Part shown: piece by piece, positions 21,966 to 30,945 of the stretch
How positions within the stretch are numbered: the stretch's first letter is position 1
How the letters are laid out: each line of letters begins with the position of its first letter
NCBI GenBank assembly: GCA_963800475.1
Contig: CAWDAZ010000006.1
Location: forward strand, 386,436-450,435
DNA from: Palsa-465 sp963800475
GTDB lineage: Bacteria > Actinomycetota > Thermoleophilia > Solirubrobacterales > Solirubrobacteraceae
Reading direction: 5' to 3'
DNA length: 64,000 nucleotides
Notes under the pieces: model-generated
Told to the model about the DNA's origin: nothing
The model's input: only the letters and a program-made list of their open reading frames with translations
The model's database searches: none
Position numbers and translations under genes: made by a program

Positions 21966-23075
21966 CTACGCGCCGAACTCGATCACGCTGCGGATCCCGT
22001 CCTGGCGGTGCATCAGCTCAAACCCGTCGTTGACCTGGTCGAGCGTGAGCCGGTGGGAGATGAACGAGTCCACGTCGATGTCTCCAGCCAGGTAGCGGTC
22101 GACGAGCAGCGGCACCTGGTCGCGACCCTTGACTCCTCCGAACGACGCACCGAGCACGCGGCGGCCGGTGATCAGGTAACGGGGGACGACGTCGAGCGTC
22201 TCTCCCTTGCCGGCCACGCCGATCATGCAGGCCGTGCCCCAGCCCAGCCGCGCCGCCTCGACCGCCTGGCGCATGACGGCGACGCTGCCCGTGGCCTCGA
22301 ATGTGAAGTCGGCGCCGAAGCCGCCGGTCTCCTCGAGCACGCGCTCGACCACTTCCGGGCCGCCGGCCCACGTGTCGGTGGCGCCGTGCCGCCGGGCCAG
22401 CTCGAGGCGCTGCTCTGAGACATCTACAGCGATGATCCGTCCGGCTTCCTGCAGCCGTGCACCGACGACCGCGCCGAGGCCGACCATGCCCGCGCCGAAT
22501 ACCACGACGGTCGCGCCCGGTTCGACGGGCGCGCGGAACATCGCCGCGCCGAGCCCGGTGGACAGGCCGCATGCGAACAGGCAGGCCGCCTCCGATCGTG
22601 CCTCCGCGGACACCTTCGCGAGTGCGATCTCGGGCATCACGGTTGCCTCGGCGAACGTCGAGCAGCCCATGAAGTGACGCAGCGGCGACCCGTCGCGTGA
22701 CAGCCGCGTGGTGCCGTCCGGGAGATAGCCCGCGTTCTGCTGCTCGCGAATCGCCACGCAGATGTTCGTCTTGCCACTGCGGCAGTTGACGCACTCGCGA
22801 CATTGGGGGCTGAACAACGTCACCACGTGGTCGCCCTGCTTCAACGACGTGACGCCCTCGCCGATCGCCTCGACCAGCCCGGCGCCCTCATGTCCGAGCA
22901 CGCACGGCACGTACCCGGACGGGTCGGCCCCCGACGCCGAGTACATGTCGGTGTGACAGATCCCGCAGGCCTGCAGTCGCACCAGCGCCTCGCCCCGCCG
23001 CGGCCCACCGAGCTCGACCTCCTGCACCGCGAGTGGCGCCCCGAACTCCTCCAGCACCGCCGCGCGAACCTTCAT
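21966..23075 (-). CDS. Zinc-dependent alcohol dehydrogenase (MDR, class III-like)
   Basis: 369 aa. The catalytic zinc site is CGICHTDMYSASG with GHEGAGLVEAIGEGV; the structural zinc has its four Cys in QCRECVNCRSGKTNIC. The NAD-binding Rossmann fold is VVVFGAGMVGLGAVVGARL. The long SxxT-rich segment and the pattern SRDGSPLRHFMGCSTFAEAT are those of class III / S-(hydroxymethyl)thiol dehydrogenases; in actinobacteria the thiol is mycothiol in some members. Whether it oxidises formaldehyde adducts or ordinary alcohols is not certain. It diverges from the truncated-globin gene 44 bp away. Confidence 0.9.
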   Translation of the reverse strand: MKVRAAVLEEFGAPLAVQEVELGGPRRGEALVRLQACGICHTDMYSASGADPSGYVPCVLGHEGAGLVEAIGEGVTSLKQGDHVVTLFSPQCRECVNCRSGKTNICVAIREQQNAGYLPDGTTRLSRDGSPLRHFMGCSTFAEATVMPEIALAKVSAEARSEAACLFACGLSTGLGAAMFRAPVEPGATVVVFGAGMVGLGAVVGARLQEAGRIIAVDVSEQRLELARRHGATDTWAGGPEVVERVLEETGGFGADFTFEATGSVAVMRQAVEAARLGWGTACMIGVAGKGETLDVVPRYLITGRRVLGASFGGVKGRDQVPLLVDRYLAGDIDVDSFISHRLTLDQVNDGFELMHRQDGIRSVIEFGA

Positions 23076-23119
23076 CGCGGACAGCCTGGCAGATCGGCGC
23101 GACCTAGGATCCTTGCAGC

Positions 23120-23572
23120 ATGCAGACGGTCTACGAGGCCGCCGGTGGTTACGACGGGCTGCTCCGCCTGGCCCACGCCTGGCACGCCAGGGTGATCGCG
23201 GACGAGGTCGTGAGCCATGCCTTCAGCTATGGCTTCCGTCCCGACCACAGCGCGCGGCTCGCGGCGTATTGGGCCGAGGCGCTCGGCGGCCCGACGCGCT
23301 ACTCAGCCGAGTACGCGGACGAGACCTCGGTCGTGCGGTTGCACAGCGGCAACGGGGTCCACGACGAGATGGACCGCCGCGCGATCGACTGCTTCGATCG
23401 GGCGCTCGAGGACGTCGGGATGCCACGCGGGGACCGGTTGGGCGAGGTCCTCCACAGGTACTTCGCGTGGGCCACGATCAACACGATGGGGCGCTATCAC
23501 CGCTCCGCGGAGGACGTCCCCGAGGACCTGCGGATTCCGCGGTGGTCCTGGGACGGACTGGTCGCGGAATAA
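23120..23572 (+). CDS. Truncated (2/2) hemoglobin, group II-like
   Basis: 150 aa. TVYEAAGGYDGLLRLAHAWH, then VSHAFSYGFRPDHSARLAAY then WAEALGGPTRYS, matches the 2/2 globin fold, with the proximal His in DHSARLAAYWAE, and RYFAWATINTMGRYH as the last helix. Such proteins bind O2 or NO. TAGGAT lies 9 nt before ATG 23120. It diverges from an alcohol dehydrogenase, so the pair may answer the same oxidative or NO stress. Confidence 0.85.
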   Translation: MQTVYEAAGGYDGLLRLAHAWHARVIADEVVSHAFSYGFRPDHSARLAAYWAEALGGPTRYSAEYADETSVVRLHSGNGVHDEMDRRAIDCFDRALEDVGMPRGDRLGEVLHRYFAWATINTMGRYHRSAEDVPEDLRIPRWSWDGLVAE

Positions 23573-23608
23573 GGCCACGCCGCGAACCCGAGGGCGGATA
23601 ATGCGACC

Positions 23609-24187
23609 GTGGTCGTTCGGATGCGGTGGATCTCCGCGCTCGCGGCTGTGACGGCGGTGTTGGCTGCGTGCGGCGGTTCCAGCCAGACGAGCGCCGGTGG
23701 GATGGACTCCGGGGCGCCGCTGCGCGGGTCGGTGTCGGCCGCCGGCGTCGAGCGGACCCGGACCGCGGTGCGCCCGCTCGCTGCGTACGCGATCTCGCTG
23801 CCGCCGTCCTCGGGCGGCCCGACGACGTGCACCGTCTACGAGGGCGACTACGCCACCCAGATCGTGGTCGACTCGCAGAGCCTGAACGTGCGTACGGAGT
23901 GCGAGCTGTGGTCGGCGAACCAGCCCGGCGTCGGCTACCTGTGGGGCTACGAGCACGCGGCGGCGACGCCGAACGTGGTGCGGCTCTGCACGCTCACCGA
24001 TCCGCACGGCAAGATGACCGCGAGCGTGATCGAGGACACCGGCTTCATCCCCGTGTCGGCCGCTCAGCGCGCGAAGGGCGGATCCGCGTGCGCCGGGATT
24101 CGCGCGTCGGGCTGGACCGAGCCGCGCCTGCGCTACCGGCGCTCGAGCACGACGACCGGGATCACGCGGTCGGTGCGCTTGCGGTAG
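23609..24187 (+). CDS. Putative lipoprotein, unknown function
   Basis: 192 aa. Start GTG 23609 is preferred because GATAAT lies exactly 6 nt upstream (leaderless); ATG 23621 is an alternative. RMRWISALAAVTAVLAAC is a lipoprotein signal with lipobox L-A-A-C at C21, followed by a Ser/Gly linker. The body has CTVYEGDYATQIVVD and ECELWS, with about four Cys that could pair. No family is recognised. Its 3' end overlaps the convergent DDN gene by 55 bp. Confidence 0.7.
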   Translation: MVVRMRWISALAAVTAVLAACGGSSQTSAGGMDSGAPLRGSVSAAGVERTRTAVRPLAAYAISLPPSSGGPTTCTVYEGDYATQIVVDSQSLNVRTECELWSANQPGVGYLWGYEHAAATPNVVRLCTLTDPHGKMTASVIEDTGFIPVSAAQRAKGGSACAGIRASGWTEPRLRYRRSSTTTGITRSVRLR

Positions 24188-24564
24188 TCGTCGTAGGCGG
24201 GCCACACCTCGGTCATCAGCTCCCAGAGGCGTGAGCGCTCCTCGCCCTCCGCGGTGCGGGCACGGACGGGGATCCGCTCGCCCTTGATCTGGATCGTCGC
24301 GTCGGGGTCGGCGACGAGGTTCTTGTACCAGTGGGGATGGTCGGGCGCGCCGCCCTTGGAGGCGACCACGATCCACGTGTCGCCGTCGGTGCGGTGGATC
24401 AGCGGCGTGGTGCGCTCCTCGCCGGTGACCCGGCCGGTCGTGCTGAGCAGCAGGATCGTGGTCCCGCGCCAGTGGTAGCCCTGCTCGCCGTCGGTGTCCC
24501 GGTAGGTCTTGACGTGCTCCTGGCCGAACAGGTCGTCGCCGGAAGGGTTGGGATCCTCGGGCAT
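24133..24564 (-). CDS. DDN-family F420-dependent nitroreductase/quinone reductase
   Basis: 143 aa from ATG 24564; TAGGCT lies exactly 7 nt upstream, supporting this start over the longer frame. GYHWRGTTILLLSTTGRVTG, then EERTTPLIHRTDGDTWIVVA, then PHWYKNLVADPDATIQIKGE, is the DDN split barrel with the F420-binding T-G-R-x-T-G. The N-terminus is acidic and polar. It is a second copy of the family 3 kb from the first, of the other subgroup (W-Y-K-N-L). The usual role is F420H2-dependent reduction of quinones or nitro-compounds. Confidence 0.87.
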   Translation of the reverse strand: MPEDPNPSGDDLFGQEHVKTYRDTDGEQGYHWRGTTILLLSTTGRVTGEERTTPLIHRTDGDTWIVVASKGGAPDHPHWYKNLVADPDATIQIKGERIPVRARTAEGEERSRLWELMTEVWPAYDDYRKRTDRVIPVVVLERR

Positions 24565-24697
24565 CGCCCCAAGCCTAACCCGGAACCACTGTCCATATTC
24601 AGCTCCGAGCATCGCGGCCGCCCGCGCGGCGATTATCGTGCGCACGGCATGGCTGGGGCGAACCGCATACGACTCGCGACACCGGATCGGCCGAACG

Positions 24698-25402
24698 GTG
24701 CCTGAGGGACTCGGTCCAGGCGAGGTCGGCAAGGAGATCGTCGAGCACCACCACCATCAACATCTCGAGCACGTCCAGGAGGGCGAGAGCCGCGGCACCT
24801 GGATCTCGATCATCGAGGCGGTGATCCTGTCGCTGGTCGCGGTGCTCGCGGCGTACTCCGGATTCGCGGCGGCGAAGTGGAGCACCACGTCGTCGATCTC
24901 GCTCGCTAAGGCGTCTTCGCTGCGCACCAAGTCCAACACCGCTGCGGTCGACGGAGTCGTGACCAGGACGCTCGACGCGGTGACGTTCAACGCGGTGTTC
25001 TCGGCCTTCTTGCTGGGGAACAAGCAGGCCGAGCAGCTTGCCGAACGCCGGCTGCGGCCCGGCTACCGGCCCGCCTTCTACGCGTGGCTCGCGACCGATC
25101 CGCTCCACAATCCGCATGCGCCTCCGGGGCCGGCGTACATGCCCCAGTACGTGATCCCTGAGGAGCGGCTCGCCGCGGAGCTGACCAAGCAGGCCGATCA
25201 GACCTTCGCCAAGGGCTCGGCGGCCGGCGAGACCGCGGACAAGTACGTCCGCGACACCGTGTTCCTGGCGACGGTGCTGTTCCTCGTCGGGATCAGCGGC
25301 CACTTCCAGATCCGGGCGGCGCGCCTCGGGATCATCGGGGTGGGAGTGGCGATCCTGCTGTTCGCCGTCGTGCAGCTGATCGGACTGCCGGCGCCGCCGT
25401 AA
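24698..25402 (+). CDS. Membrane protein, possibly DUF4337-like
   Basis: 234 aa from GTG 24698. An acidic, His-rich start (EIVEHHHHQHLEHV) precedes a transmembrane segment IIEAVILSLVAVLAAYSGFA, a long soluble stretch with FYAWLATDPLHNPHAPPG, and two C-terminal transmembrane segments (VRDTVFLATVLFLVGISGHF and LGIIGVGVAILLFAVVQLIG). The layout recalls DUF4337-type proteins, but I cannot confirm it. The His cluster could bind metal. Confidence 0.65.
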   Translation: MPEGLGPGEVGKEIVEHHHHQHLEHVQEGESRGTWISIIEAVILSLVAVLAAYSGFAAAKWSTTSSISLAKASSLRTKSNTAAVDGVVTRTLDAVTFNAVFSAFLLGNKQAEQLAERRLRPGYRPAFYAWLATDPLHNPHAPPGPAYMPQYVIPEERLAAELTKQADQTFAKGSAAGETADKYVRDTVFLATVLFLVGISGHFQIRAARLGIIGVGVAILLFAVVQLIGLPAPP

Positions 25403-25473
25403 GCCGCTTTTCGATGTGGCTGTCGCACAGAGCCGACGCACCGGAAATTGTTTGTAATCGAGTACGAATGGCC

Positions 25474-25547
25474 GCTCCGGTGGGTGCGTACCGGAGCTGA
25501 ACTTTGGCGATCTAGTTCCGCATGCGACAACTGAATCGCCAAAGTTC
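25474..25547. repeat. Two adjacent hairpins between convergent genes
   Basis: GCTCCGGT/ACCGGAGC (25474-25497, 8-bp arms, 8-nt loop) is followed one base later by GAACTTTGGCGAT/ATCGCCAAAGTTC (25499-25547, perfect 13-bp arms, 23-nt loop). They lie in a gap between tail-to-tail genes and could be a bidirectional terminator. The 13-bp arms with a long loop also fit a miniature inverted-repeat element or small RNA. Confidence 0.65.
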
Positions 25548-25615
25548 GCGCGGGGCGGATCGCCCGCGACATTGCTGCTGCCATCAGCCAGACGACTGCC
25601 GGTCGATCGCGGCGG

Positions 25616-25831
25616 TCACCGAGGCTCCATCGGTCCTGAGTCCCCGTACCTGGCGATCAACCAGAGACCGAAGACGCCCATCGCGATCAGCAGCGCCGCG
25701 ACGGCCCATGCGTGACTTACCGCCAGCGCAATGCCCCCGCCTACAAGAATCAGAGGGAGGAGCCCATACAGGCCCACACCACGCATGCCAAGAGCGTAAT
25801 GGCCGAGCCAAAGCGGTGCACCTCTTCCCAT
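25616..25831 (-). CDS. Small membrane protein, unknown
   Basis: 71 aa from ATG 25831 (an ATG at 25786 is also possible). Two hydrophobic segments: GLYGLLPLILVGGGIALAV and WAVAALLIAMGVFGLWLIAR. No family recognised. The rest of the longer open frame upstream looks non-coding. Confidence 0.4.
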   Translation of the reverse strand: MGRGAPLWLGHYALGMRGVGLYGLLPLILVGGGIALAVSHAWAVAALLIAMGVFGLWLIARYGDSGPMEPR

Positions 25832-26000
25832 ACGGTCTAACCAGCAGTGAGGCGTGTCGCCGTGAGCGTACTCAGCACGCGTCCGCATCACGCTGCGGCT
25901 TCTAGATCGTTGCGCCGGCGGGACTGCGGACGGCGAGCCTCGTTTCCGGATCTTCACGGTTCCACCCGGACGACGCGGTATTTTCGCGACGGGGCAATCA

Positions 26001-27467
26001 GTGGCGACCACGGCCGATCAACGAACCGGGGCGGTTCCGATCCCGCTTGGCAGGGCGCTCGACGAAGCGCCGATGACGCGTCTGCACATCCGGTTCTGGC
26101 TGCTCGCGGCGCTCGGGATCCTGCTCGACGGGTTCGACTTCTTCATCATCGGGATTGCCAACCCGCTCGTGAAGAAGGACTTCCACGTGACGTCCACGCA
26201 GGTCGGGCTGGTGTCGGCGGCGGCGATCGTCGGCGCGGTGTTCGGCGCGAGCCTGCTGGGGCCGCTCGGCGACAAGCTCGGCCGCAGCCGGATCTTCAAG
26301 TACGACCTGTACCTGTTCGTCGTGTTCTCGGTGGCGTGCGTGTTCGCCTGGAACGTGTGGGCGCTGATCGCGTTCCGGTTCATGCTCGGGCTGGCGATCG
26401 GGCTCGACTACCCGCTGGCGTCCAGCTATCTGGCGGAGGTGCTCCCGTCGGCCAAGCGTGGGCGCTGGCTGACCGGCGCGTTCAGCCTCCAGGCCGCCGG
26501 GATCCTGCTCGGCGCGATCGCTGGCGTCGTGTTCCTCGAACTGTTCCCGCACCTGTGGTCATGGCGGCTGCTGCTCGGCTTCGGCGTGGTGCCGGCGGTG
26601 GTCATCATCTTCCTCCGGCGGAACGTTCCCGAGAGCCCGCGGTGGCTCGCGCAGAACGGGCACGAACAGGAGGCCAAGCAGGTCGCCGACCGGCTCTCGC
26701 CGGTGCCCGTCGTCGTCACCCCGGCCGACACCGTTCGGTCCGAGGAGACGCCTGAGGGGCTGAAGGCGCTGATCCAGCCCCAGCTGTTCAAGCGCAGGCT
26801 GATCCGGCGGACGATCTTCACGGCGGTCCCGTGGTTCCTGATGGACATCGCCACCTACGGCGTCGGGATCTTCACGCCCACGCTGATCGACGAGATCCTG
26901 ATCAAGCACCCGAACACGACGTTCATCGCCGACAACATCGCCTCCACGAAGGCCACCGCCGCGCTCGACATCTTCCTGCCGATCGGGTTCGCGATCGCGA
27001 TCCTGCTCGTCGACCGGGTTGGGCGGATCCCGCTGCAGGTCGTCGGCTTCGCGGTGATGGCGTTCGCGCTCGCGATCCTCGGCACGGTCGAGGGGTTGCC
27101 CGGCGGCGGCAACGACCATCTCGCGCTCGTGTTCGTCGCGTTCGCACTGTTCAACACGTTCATGAACGCCGGCCCCAATGCCACCACCTTTGCGTTGCCG
27201 GCGGAGGTATTCCCGTCTTCGGTCCGCGCGGCGGGGTGCGGCTTCGCCGCGGGCTCGGCGAAGTTCGGTGCCGCGCTCGGCGTGTTCCTGTTCCCGATCC
27301 TCCAGGACTCGATCGGCAACAGCGCGCTGCTGTTCATCATCGCCGGCTGTTGCCTGCTCGGGATGACCGTCACGCTGATCTTCCGGATCGAGCCCAAGGG
27401 GAAGTCGCTCGAGGAGATCTCGGGCGCCGAGCTGGGGCCGCTGAAGGCGCGGCCCGTCCCCGCCTAA
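26001..27467 (+). CDS. Major facilitator superfamily transporter (SP/PHS-like)
   Basis: 488 aa, twelve predicted transmembrane helices in two halves. The first helix carries the LDGFDFFIIGIANPLV signature of metabolite:H+ symporters. The A-motif is GPLGDKLGRSRIF after helix 2, with GLAIGLDYPLASSYLAEVLP (helix 4) and the R-G-R-W-L-T-G motif. The central loop is PESPRWLAQNGHEQEAKQVA. The second half has VDRVGRIPLQVVGF. It fits the SP or phosphate:H+ branch; the substrate is not evident. GTG 26001 is used. Confidence 0.88.
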   Translation: MATTADQRTGAVPIPLGRALDEAPMTRLHIRFWLLAALGILLDGFDFFIIGIANPLVKKDFHVTSTQVGLVSAAAIVGAVFGASLLGPLGDKLGRSRIFKYDLYLFVVFSVACVFAWNVWALIAFRFMLGLAIGLDYPLASSYLAEVLPSAKRGRWLTGAFSLQAAGILLGAIAGVVFLELFPHLWSWRLLLGFGVVPAVVIIFLRRNVPESPRWLAQNGHEQEAKQVADRLSPVPVVVTPADTVRSEETPEGLKALIQPQLFKRRLIRRTIFTAVPWFLMDIATYGVGIFTPTLIDEILIKHPNTTFIADNIASTKATAALDIFLPIGFAIAILLVDRVGRIPLQVVGFAVMAFALAILGTVEGLPGGGNDHLALVFVAFALFNTFMNAGPNATTFALPAEVFPSSVRAAGCGFAAGSAKFGAALGVFLFPILQDSIGNSALLFIIAGCCLLGMTVTLIFRIEPKGKSLEEISGAELGPLKARPVPA

Positions 27468-27626
27468 GCGGCCCGTCCCGGCCTACCCGGGTCAACCCGT
27501 CCCGGCCTAACCGCCGGAGGGCCCAATTTCGGTCCGTCTTCGTTGACGATACGCGCGCGTACTTCATAAGCTCGCGCGATCCAGGCCCGCCCCGCGCCGG
27601 GGCGGCATGACCCAGCGGGAGGAACC

Positions 27627-28937
27627 TTGCGCAACGGACTGGCCATAGTGGCCGTGGCGGCGGTCGCCGCGCTGGCTGCGCCGGCGACATCGATGGCTAC
27701 CCTCGACTACTCGACGGCGCCCTTCGCCGAGTCGGCCAATCACTACGCATACGGCCAGGCGCCGGTGTTCATGCCCGACGGCAAGACCGTTCTGTTCGGC
27801 AAGGACTTCAGGGCAGGCGCGGGCAATCAGGTGTACAGCGCCAGCTGGCCGGACGGCGCGGGTCTGCGGTGCCTGACGTGCACGGGTCCGGGCTCGGGGA
27901 CCGACAACGTCAACGGTGTGGCGGCGGTGAGGCCGCAGGGCGACTGGGTGCTGTTCCACTCATGGCGGGGGCACTACATGACGATCGGCTCGCCCGGGTA
28001 CGGCGGGATGGGCTCGGCGCTGTGGGCGATGCATCCGGATGGCTCAGACCAGACGCAGCTCACCGACGTCCAGCCGGCGTCCGCGACCCCGGGCGCGGGA
28101 GAGGGGATCGACGATTACCACGCGTACTGGTCGCCGGACGGGCGGCACGTGGAGTGGGCGCACCTGAACTGGAACTTCATCACCGGCGGCGGCCAGGGCA
28201 AGTGGGATGTTCGCGTGGCCGACTTCGTCGTCAACAACGGCGTGCCGTCGCTGACCAACGTCCATGTCGTCCGGCCGGCCAACGGGCACTGGTACGAGAC
28301 GCAGTGGTGGGCGCCCGATGGGAGCGGCTTCCTGTACACGGAGACATCCGATGCCTCGACCACCCCGCACCTGTTCTTCTGCAGGCTGATCGACGATGAC
28401 AGCGCCTGCCAGGTCACGCAGCTCTCGCACGGACCATGGTGGGACGAGCAGGCGCTGTTCACACCGGACATGAAGGACGTGATCTTCATGTCGAGCCGCG
28501 ACCAGCCGGGCCTGTTCAACGCCTGGGCGCAGACCGCTCAGACGCTCGGCCTGCCGAACGACTACGACTACCTGCTGATCCTGCCGCTGTTCGAGGCCGG
28601 GTTCCTGCAGCCGGTCGGCCAGGAGTACACCGACCTGTACGAGCTCGATCTCGCGACCGGCTCCGTGCGCCGGCTGACGAGCGACGGACAGGGCGGCTGG
28701 ATCACGCCCGAGTTCAGCTGGGATCCGAACAACAAGTTCCTGATGTGGACCGAGAACCGGTTGCCGAACGGATACCGCTACCCCTTCCCGCCGAGTCCGA
28801 CCGAGTACGCGCAAGCGCTCCAGGAGCTGCTTCAGAACCCGCCCTCCCCGAGCCCCGACGTGAGCCCGAACGGCGTCGGGGTCGCGGCGCTCCCGCTCGA
28901 GCAGCGCACGCAGATCGGGGTGTTCTCGGCGAGGTAG
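27627..28937 (+). CDS. Exported TolB/WD40-like beta-propeller protein
   Basis: 436 aa from TTG 27627 with GGGAGG 4-5 nt upstream. A signal peptide (LAIVAVAAVAALAAPATSMA) is followed by TolB-like blades: QAPVFMPDGKTVLFGKD, HAYWSPDGRHVEWAHLN, WWAPDGSGFLYTETSD, QALFTPDMKDVIFMSSRDQP, EFSWDPNNKFLMWTENR. These have the D-G-x-x-V/I-x-F pattern of PD40 repeats. Two Cys (CLTC) form a close pair. It may sense or bind sugars or peptides outside the cell; no enzyme motif is visible. Confidence 0.8.
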   Translation: MRNGLAIVAVAAVAALAAPATSMATLDYSTAPFAESANHYAYGQAPVFMPDGKTVLFGKDFRAGAGNQVYSASWPDGAGLRCLTCTGPGSGTDNVNGVAAVRPQGDWVLFHSWRGHYMTIGSPGYGGMGSALWAMHPDGSDQTQLTDVQPASATPGAGEGIDDYHAYWSPDGRHVEWAHLNWNFITGGGQGKWDVRVADFVVNNGVPSLTNVHVVRPANGHWYETQWWAPDGSGFLYTETSDASTTPHLFFCRLIDDDSACQVTQLSHGPWWDEQALFTPDMKDVIFMSSRDQPGLFNAWAQTAQTLGLPNDYDYLLILPLFEAGFLQPVGQEYTDLYELDLATGSVRRLTSDGQGGWITPEFSWDPNNKFLMWTENRLPNGYRYPFPPSPTEYAQALQELLQNPPSPSPDVSPNGVGVAALPLEQRTQIGVFSAR

Positions 28938-28948
28938 GCTAGGCGCTG

Positions 28949-29239
28949 ATGGCCGAGGCCGCGGACCGCATCGCCGCCCTGCTTCACGAGGCCGGCGAGA
29001 CCCACCACCTCGTGTACCGGATCGTCGACGGGGACGATCCGGACTGGGCGTCGTGGTACGCGGACTGGCTGATACGTCTTTCAGAGCTCGAGGAGATCCT
29101 CGGCATGAAGCTGGTGCGCTCCGAGCTCGTGTGGCTGCTCGTCGGGCTCGACAAGGACTACACGGCCACCGCCCCCGGCACGCCGTGGTCGCAGTGGTAC
29201 GCCGGGCGGATCGTGGAGCGGTTCGCGCCCGGCGGTTAG
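28949..29239 (+). CDS. Small conserved-looking hypothetical protein
   Basis: 96 aa, mixed helix: HHLVYRIVDGDDPDWASWYA, then DWLIRLSELEEILGMKLVRS, then SELVWLLVGLDKDY. It begins 11 nt after the TolB-like gene; TAGGCT lies 8 nt before the ATG. The Trp-rich pattern (DWASWYADWL) recurs in uncharacterised actinobacterial proteins of this size. Its stop overlaps the convergent HD gene by 4 bp. Confidence 0.65.
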   Translation: MAEAADRIAALLHEAGETHHLVYRIVDGDDPDWASWYADWLIRLSELEEILGMKLVRSELVWLLVGLDKDYTATAPGTPWSQWYAGRIVERFAPGG

Positions 29240-29865
29240 GCGCGCCGCGGCTCGGGCGGGAGCTCCTCGAGGATCTCGAGCTCGAAGCGCAGGATCTCGA
29301 CGAGCCGGTTGCCGCTCAGCGTGCCGTCGAGCATCTCGAGTGATTTGCGGTGCCGGCGCAGCCTGGTCGCCGACTCGGCGGGGTCGATCCCGCGGGCGAT
29401 CAGGATCCGGAGCTCGCGGACCTTGCTGACCTTGTCGGCTGCATACATGGCCGGCGCGTAGCCCCCGGCTCGGCGGACGCGCTCGCGAACGTCGTCCTTC
29501 CGGTCCTCGAGCTCCGCGATCGAGGGGTCGTCGCTGAGGATCGCGACGAGCTCGCTGACCTCGCTGCCGAATCTCGACGTGAGCTCGCTCGGGTCGGTGT
29601 CGGTGTCCTCGAGCACGTCGTGCAGGACCGCCGCCGCGACCACGTGGTCGGGGTATCCGGAGCGCTCGAGCAGCGAAGCGACCTCGAGCAGGTGCACGAG
29701 GAACGGCGCGCCGTCGGCGTCGCGCCGCTGGTCGCCGTGACGCGATCGCGCGTACTCGATCGCCGCTTGAGTCAGCGGCAGGCCGCGGAAGAAGCGGAGC
29801 TCAGGCGTCGGACCGGAATCCGGAGCCATACCAGACATAGTGTTCAGATCCGGGCCCGTGCGCAT
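29236..29865 (-). CDS. HD-domain phosphohydrolase (SpoT-like)
   Basis: 209 aa. AAIEYARSRHGDQRRDADGA then PFLVHLLEVASLLERSGYPD gives the first metal His, and VVAAAVLHDVLEDTDTDPSE is the HD pair (H-D) with the E-D-T of RelA/SpoT-like small hydrolases, then LTSRFGSEVSELVAILSDDP and LIAADKVSKVRELRI. It lacks the synthetase domain, so a (p)ppGpp or nucleotide hydrolase role is expected. The start could be ATG 29865, 29838 or 29829. Confidence 0.84.
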   Translation of the reverse strand: MRTGPDLNTMSGMAPDSGPTPELRFFRGLPLTQAAIEYARSRHGDQRRDADGAPFLVHLLEVASLLERSGYPDHVVAAAVLHDVLEDTDTDPSELTSRFGSEVSELVAILSDDPSIAELEDRKDDVRERVRRAGGYAPAMYAADKVSKVRELRILIARGIDPAESATRLRRHRKSLEMLDGTLSGNRLVEILRFELEILEELPPEPRRA

Positions 29866-29967
29866 GTAAACGACGGGTGAACGGGTTCGCGCTCAGACAC
29901 GGTCTGCCGGCGTGGTATCAATCAGCTCGGCCGGGGGACTGGTCCGAACGCGGCGAGGTGAACGCTT

Positions 29968-30945
29968 GTGAGCTCGTTGTCGAGCCCCGATCAGAGCAGC
30001 GCTCCGGCGCTGGCCGTCGAACGCCTCACGAAGCGCTTCGGAGAGCGCGTCGCGTTCAGCGACGTGAGCTTCGAGGTCGGACACGGCGAGGTGTTCGGGT
30101 TCCTGGGACCGAACGGGGCCGGCAAGACCACGACCGTGCGGACGCTCGGCACGCTGATCGCTCCGAGCTCCGGCAGCGCGACCGTCGCCGGCGTGCCGCT
30201 GACAGCGGCCAACGGAGTCGAGATCCGCCGGCGAATCGCGATCATGCCGGAGGCGCCGGGGCTGTATCTCAAGCTCAGCGTCGCCGACAACCTCGCGTGC
30301 TTCGCGGGCCTGTACGAGTCGCCGACCCCCGCCGAGCGGATCGCGCAGGCGCTCCGCGCCGTCAACCTCACCGACCGGGCCGGCGATCCCTGCGGCGCGC
30401 TGTCGAAGGGCCTGCGGCAGCGGGTCGCGCTCGCGCGGGCGCTGCTCGGCGACCCGCAGGTGCTGTTCCTCGACGAGCCGACCTCGGGCCTCGACCCGGT
30501 CGCGGCCCGGGACGTGCACGAGCTGATCGGAGAGCTGCGCGGGCGAGGAGTCACGATCTTCCTGACCACGCACCGCCTCGAGGAGGCCGAGCGTCTGTGC
30601 GATCGAGTCGCGATCCTGAACACGACGCTGCGGATGATCGGCCGTCCCGACGAGCTGCGCGAGCGGCTGTTCTCAAGATCGCTGGTGGTCAGGACCCGCG
30701 CGCCACTTCGCGATCCGGATCGTCTGTTCGCCGCTGCTCCCGGCTTCGAGGGCTGGGAGCTGGACGGCGCCGGCGAGTACGTCGTCGCCGTCTCGGACCC
30801 GGACGCCGCGGCGCCCCCGATCGCCCGCGCGCTCGTCGCGGCGGGCGCGGACGTGCTCTCGATCTCGGAGTCGCGCCACTCGCTCGAGGACGTGTACCTC
30901 GAGCTGATCGACGAGGCCGGGGAGCTGGATCGGAGCCGGCGATGA
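29968..30945 (+). CDS. ABC transporter ATP-binding protein
   Basis: 325 aa from GTG 29968. Walker A is GPNGAGKTTT, the Q-loop is in IAIMPEAP (Met in place of the common Gln), the signature is SKGLRQRVALARALL (S-K-G-x-x-Q-R in place of LSGGQ), Walker B is VLFLDEPTSGLD and the H-loop THRLEE. The C-terminal 80 residues are the extension common to ABC-2 exporters. Its stop overlaps the permease start (ATGA). Confidence 0.9.
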   Translation: MSSLSSPDQSSAPALAVERLTKRFGERVAFSDVSFEVGHGEVFGFLGPNGAGKTTTVRTLGTLIAPSSGSATVAGVPLTAANGVEIRRRIAIMPEAPGLYLKLSVADNLACFAGLYESPTPAERIAQALRAVNLTDRAGDPCGALSKGLRQRVALARALLGDPQVLFLDEPTSGLDPVAARDVHELIGELRGRGVTIFLTTHRLEEAERLCDRVAILNTTLRMIGRPDELRERLFSRSLVVRTRAPLRDPDRLFAAAPGFEGWELDGAGEYVVAVSDPDAAAPPIARALVAAGADVLSISESRHSLEDVYLELIDEAGELDRSRR

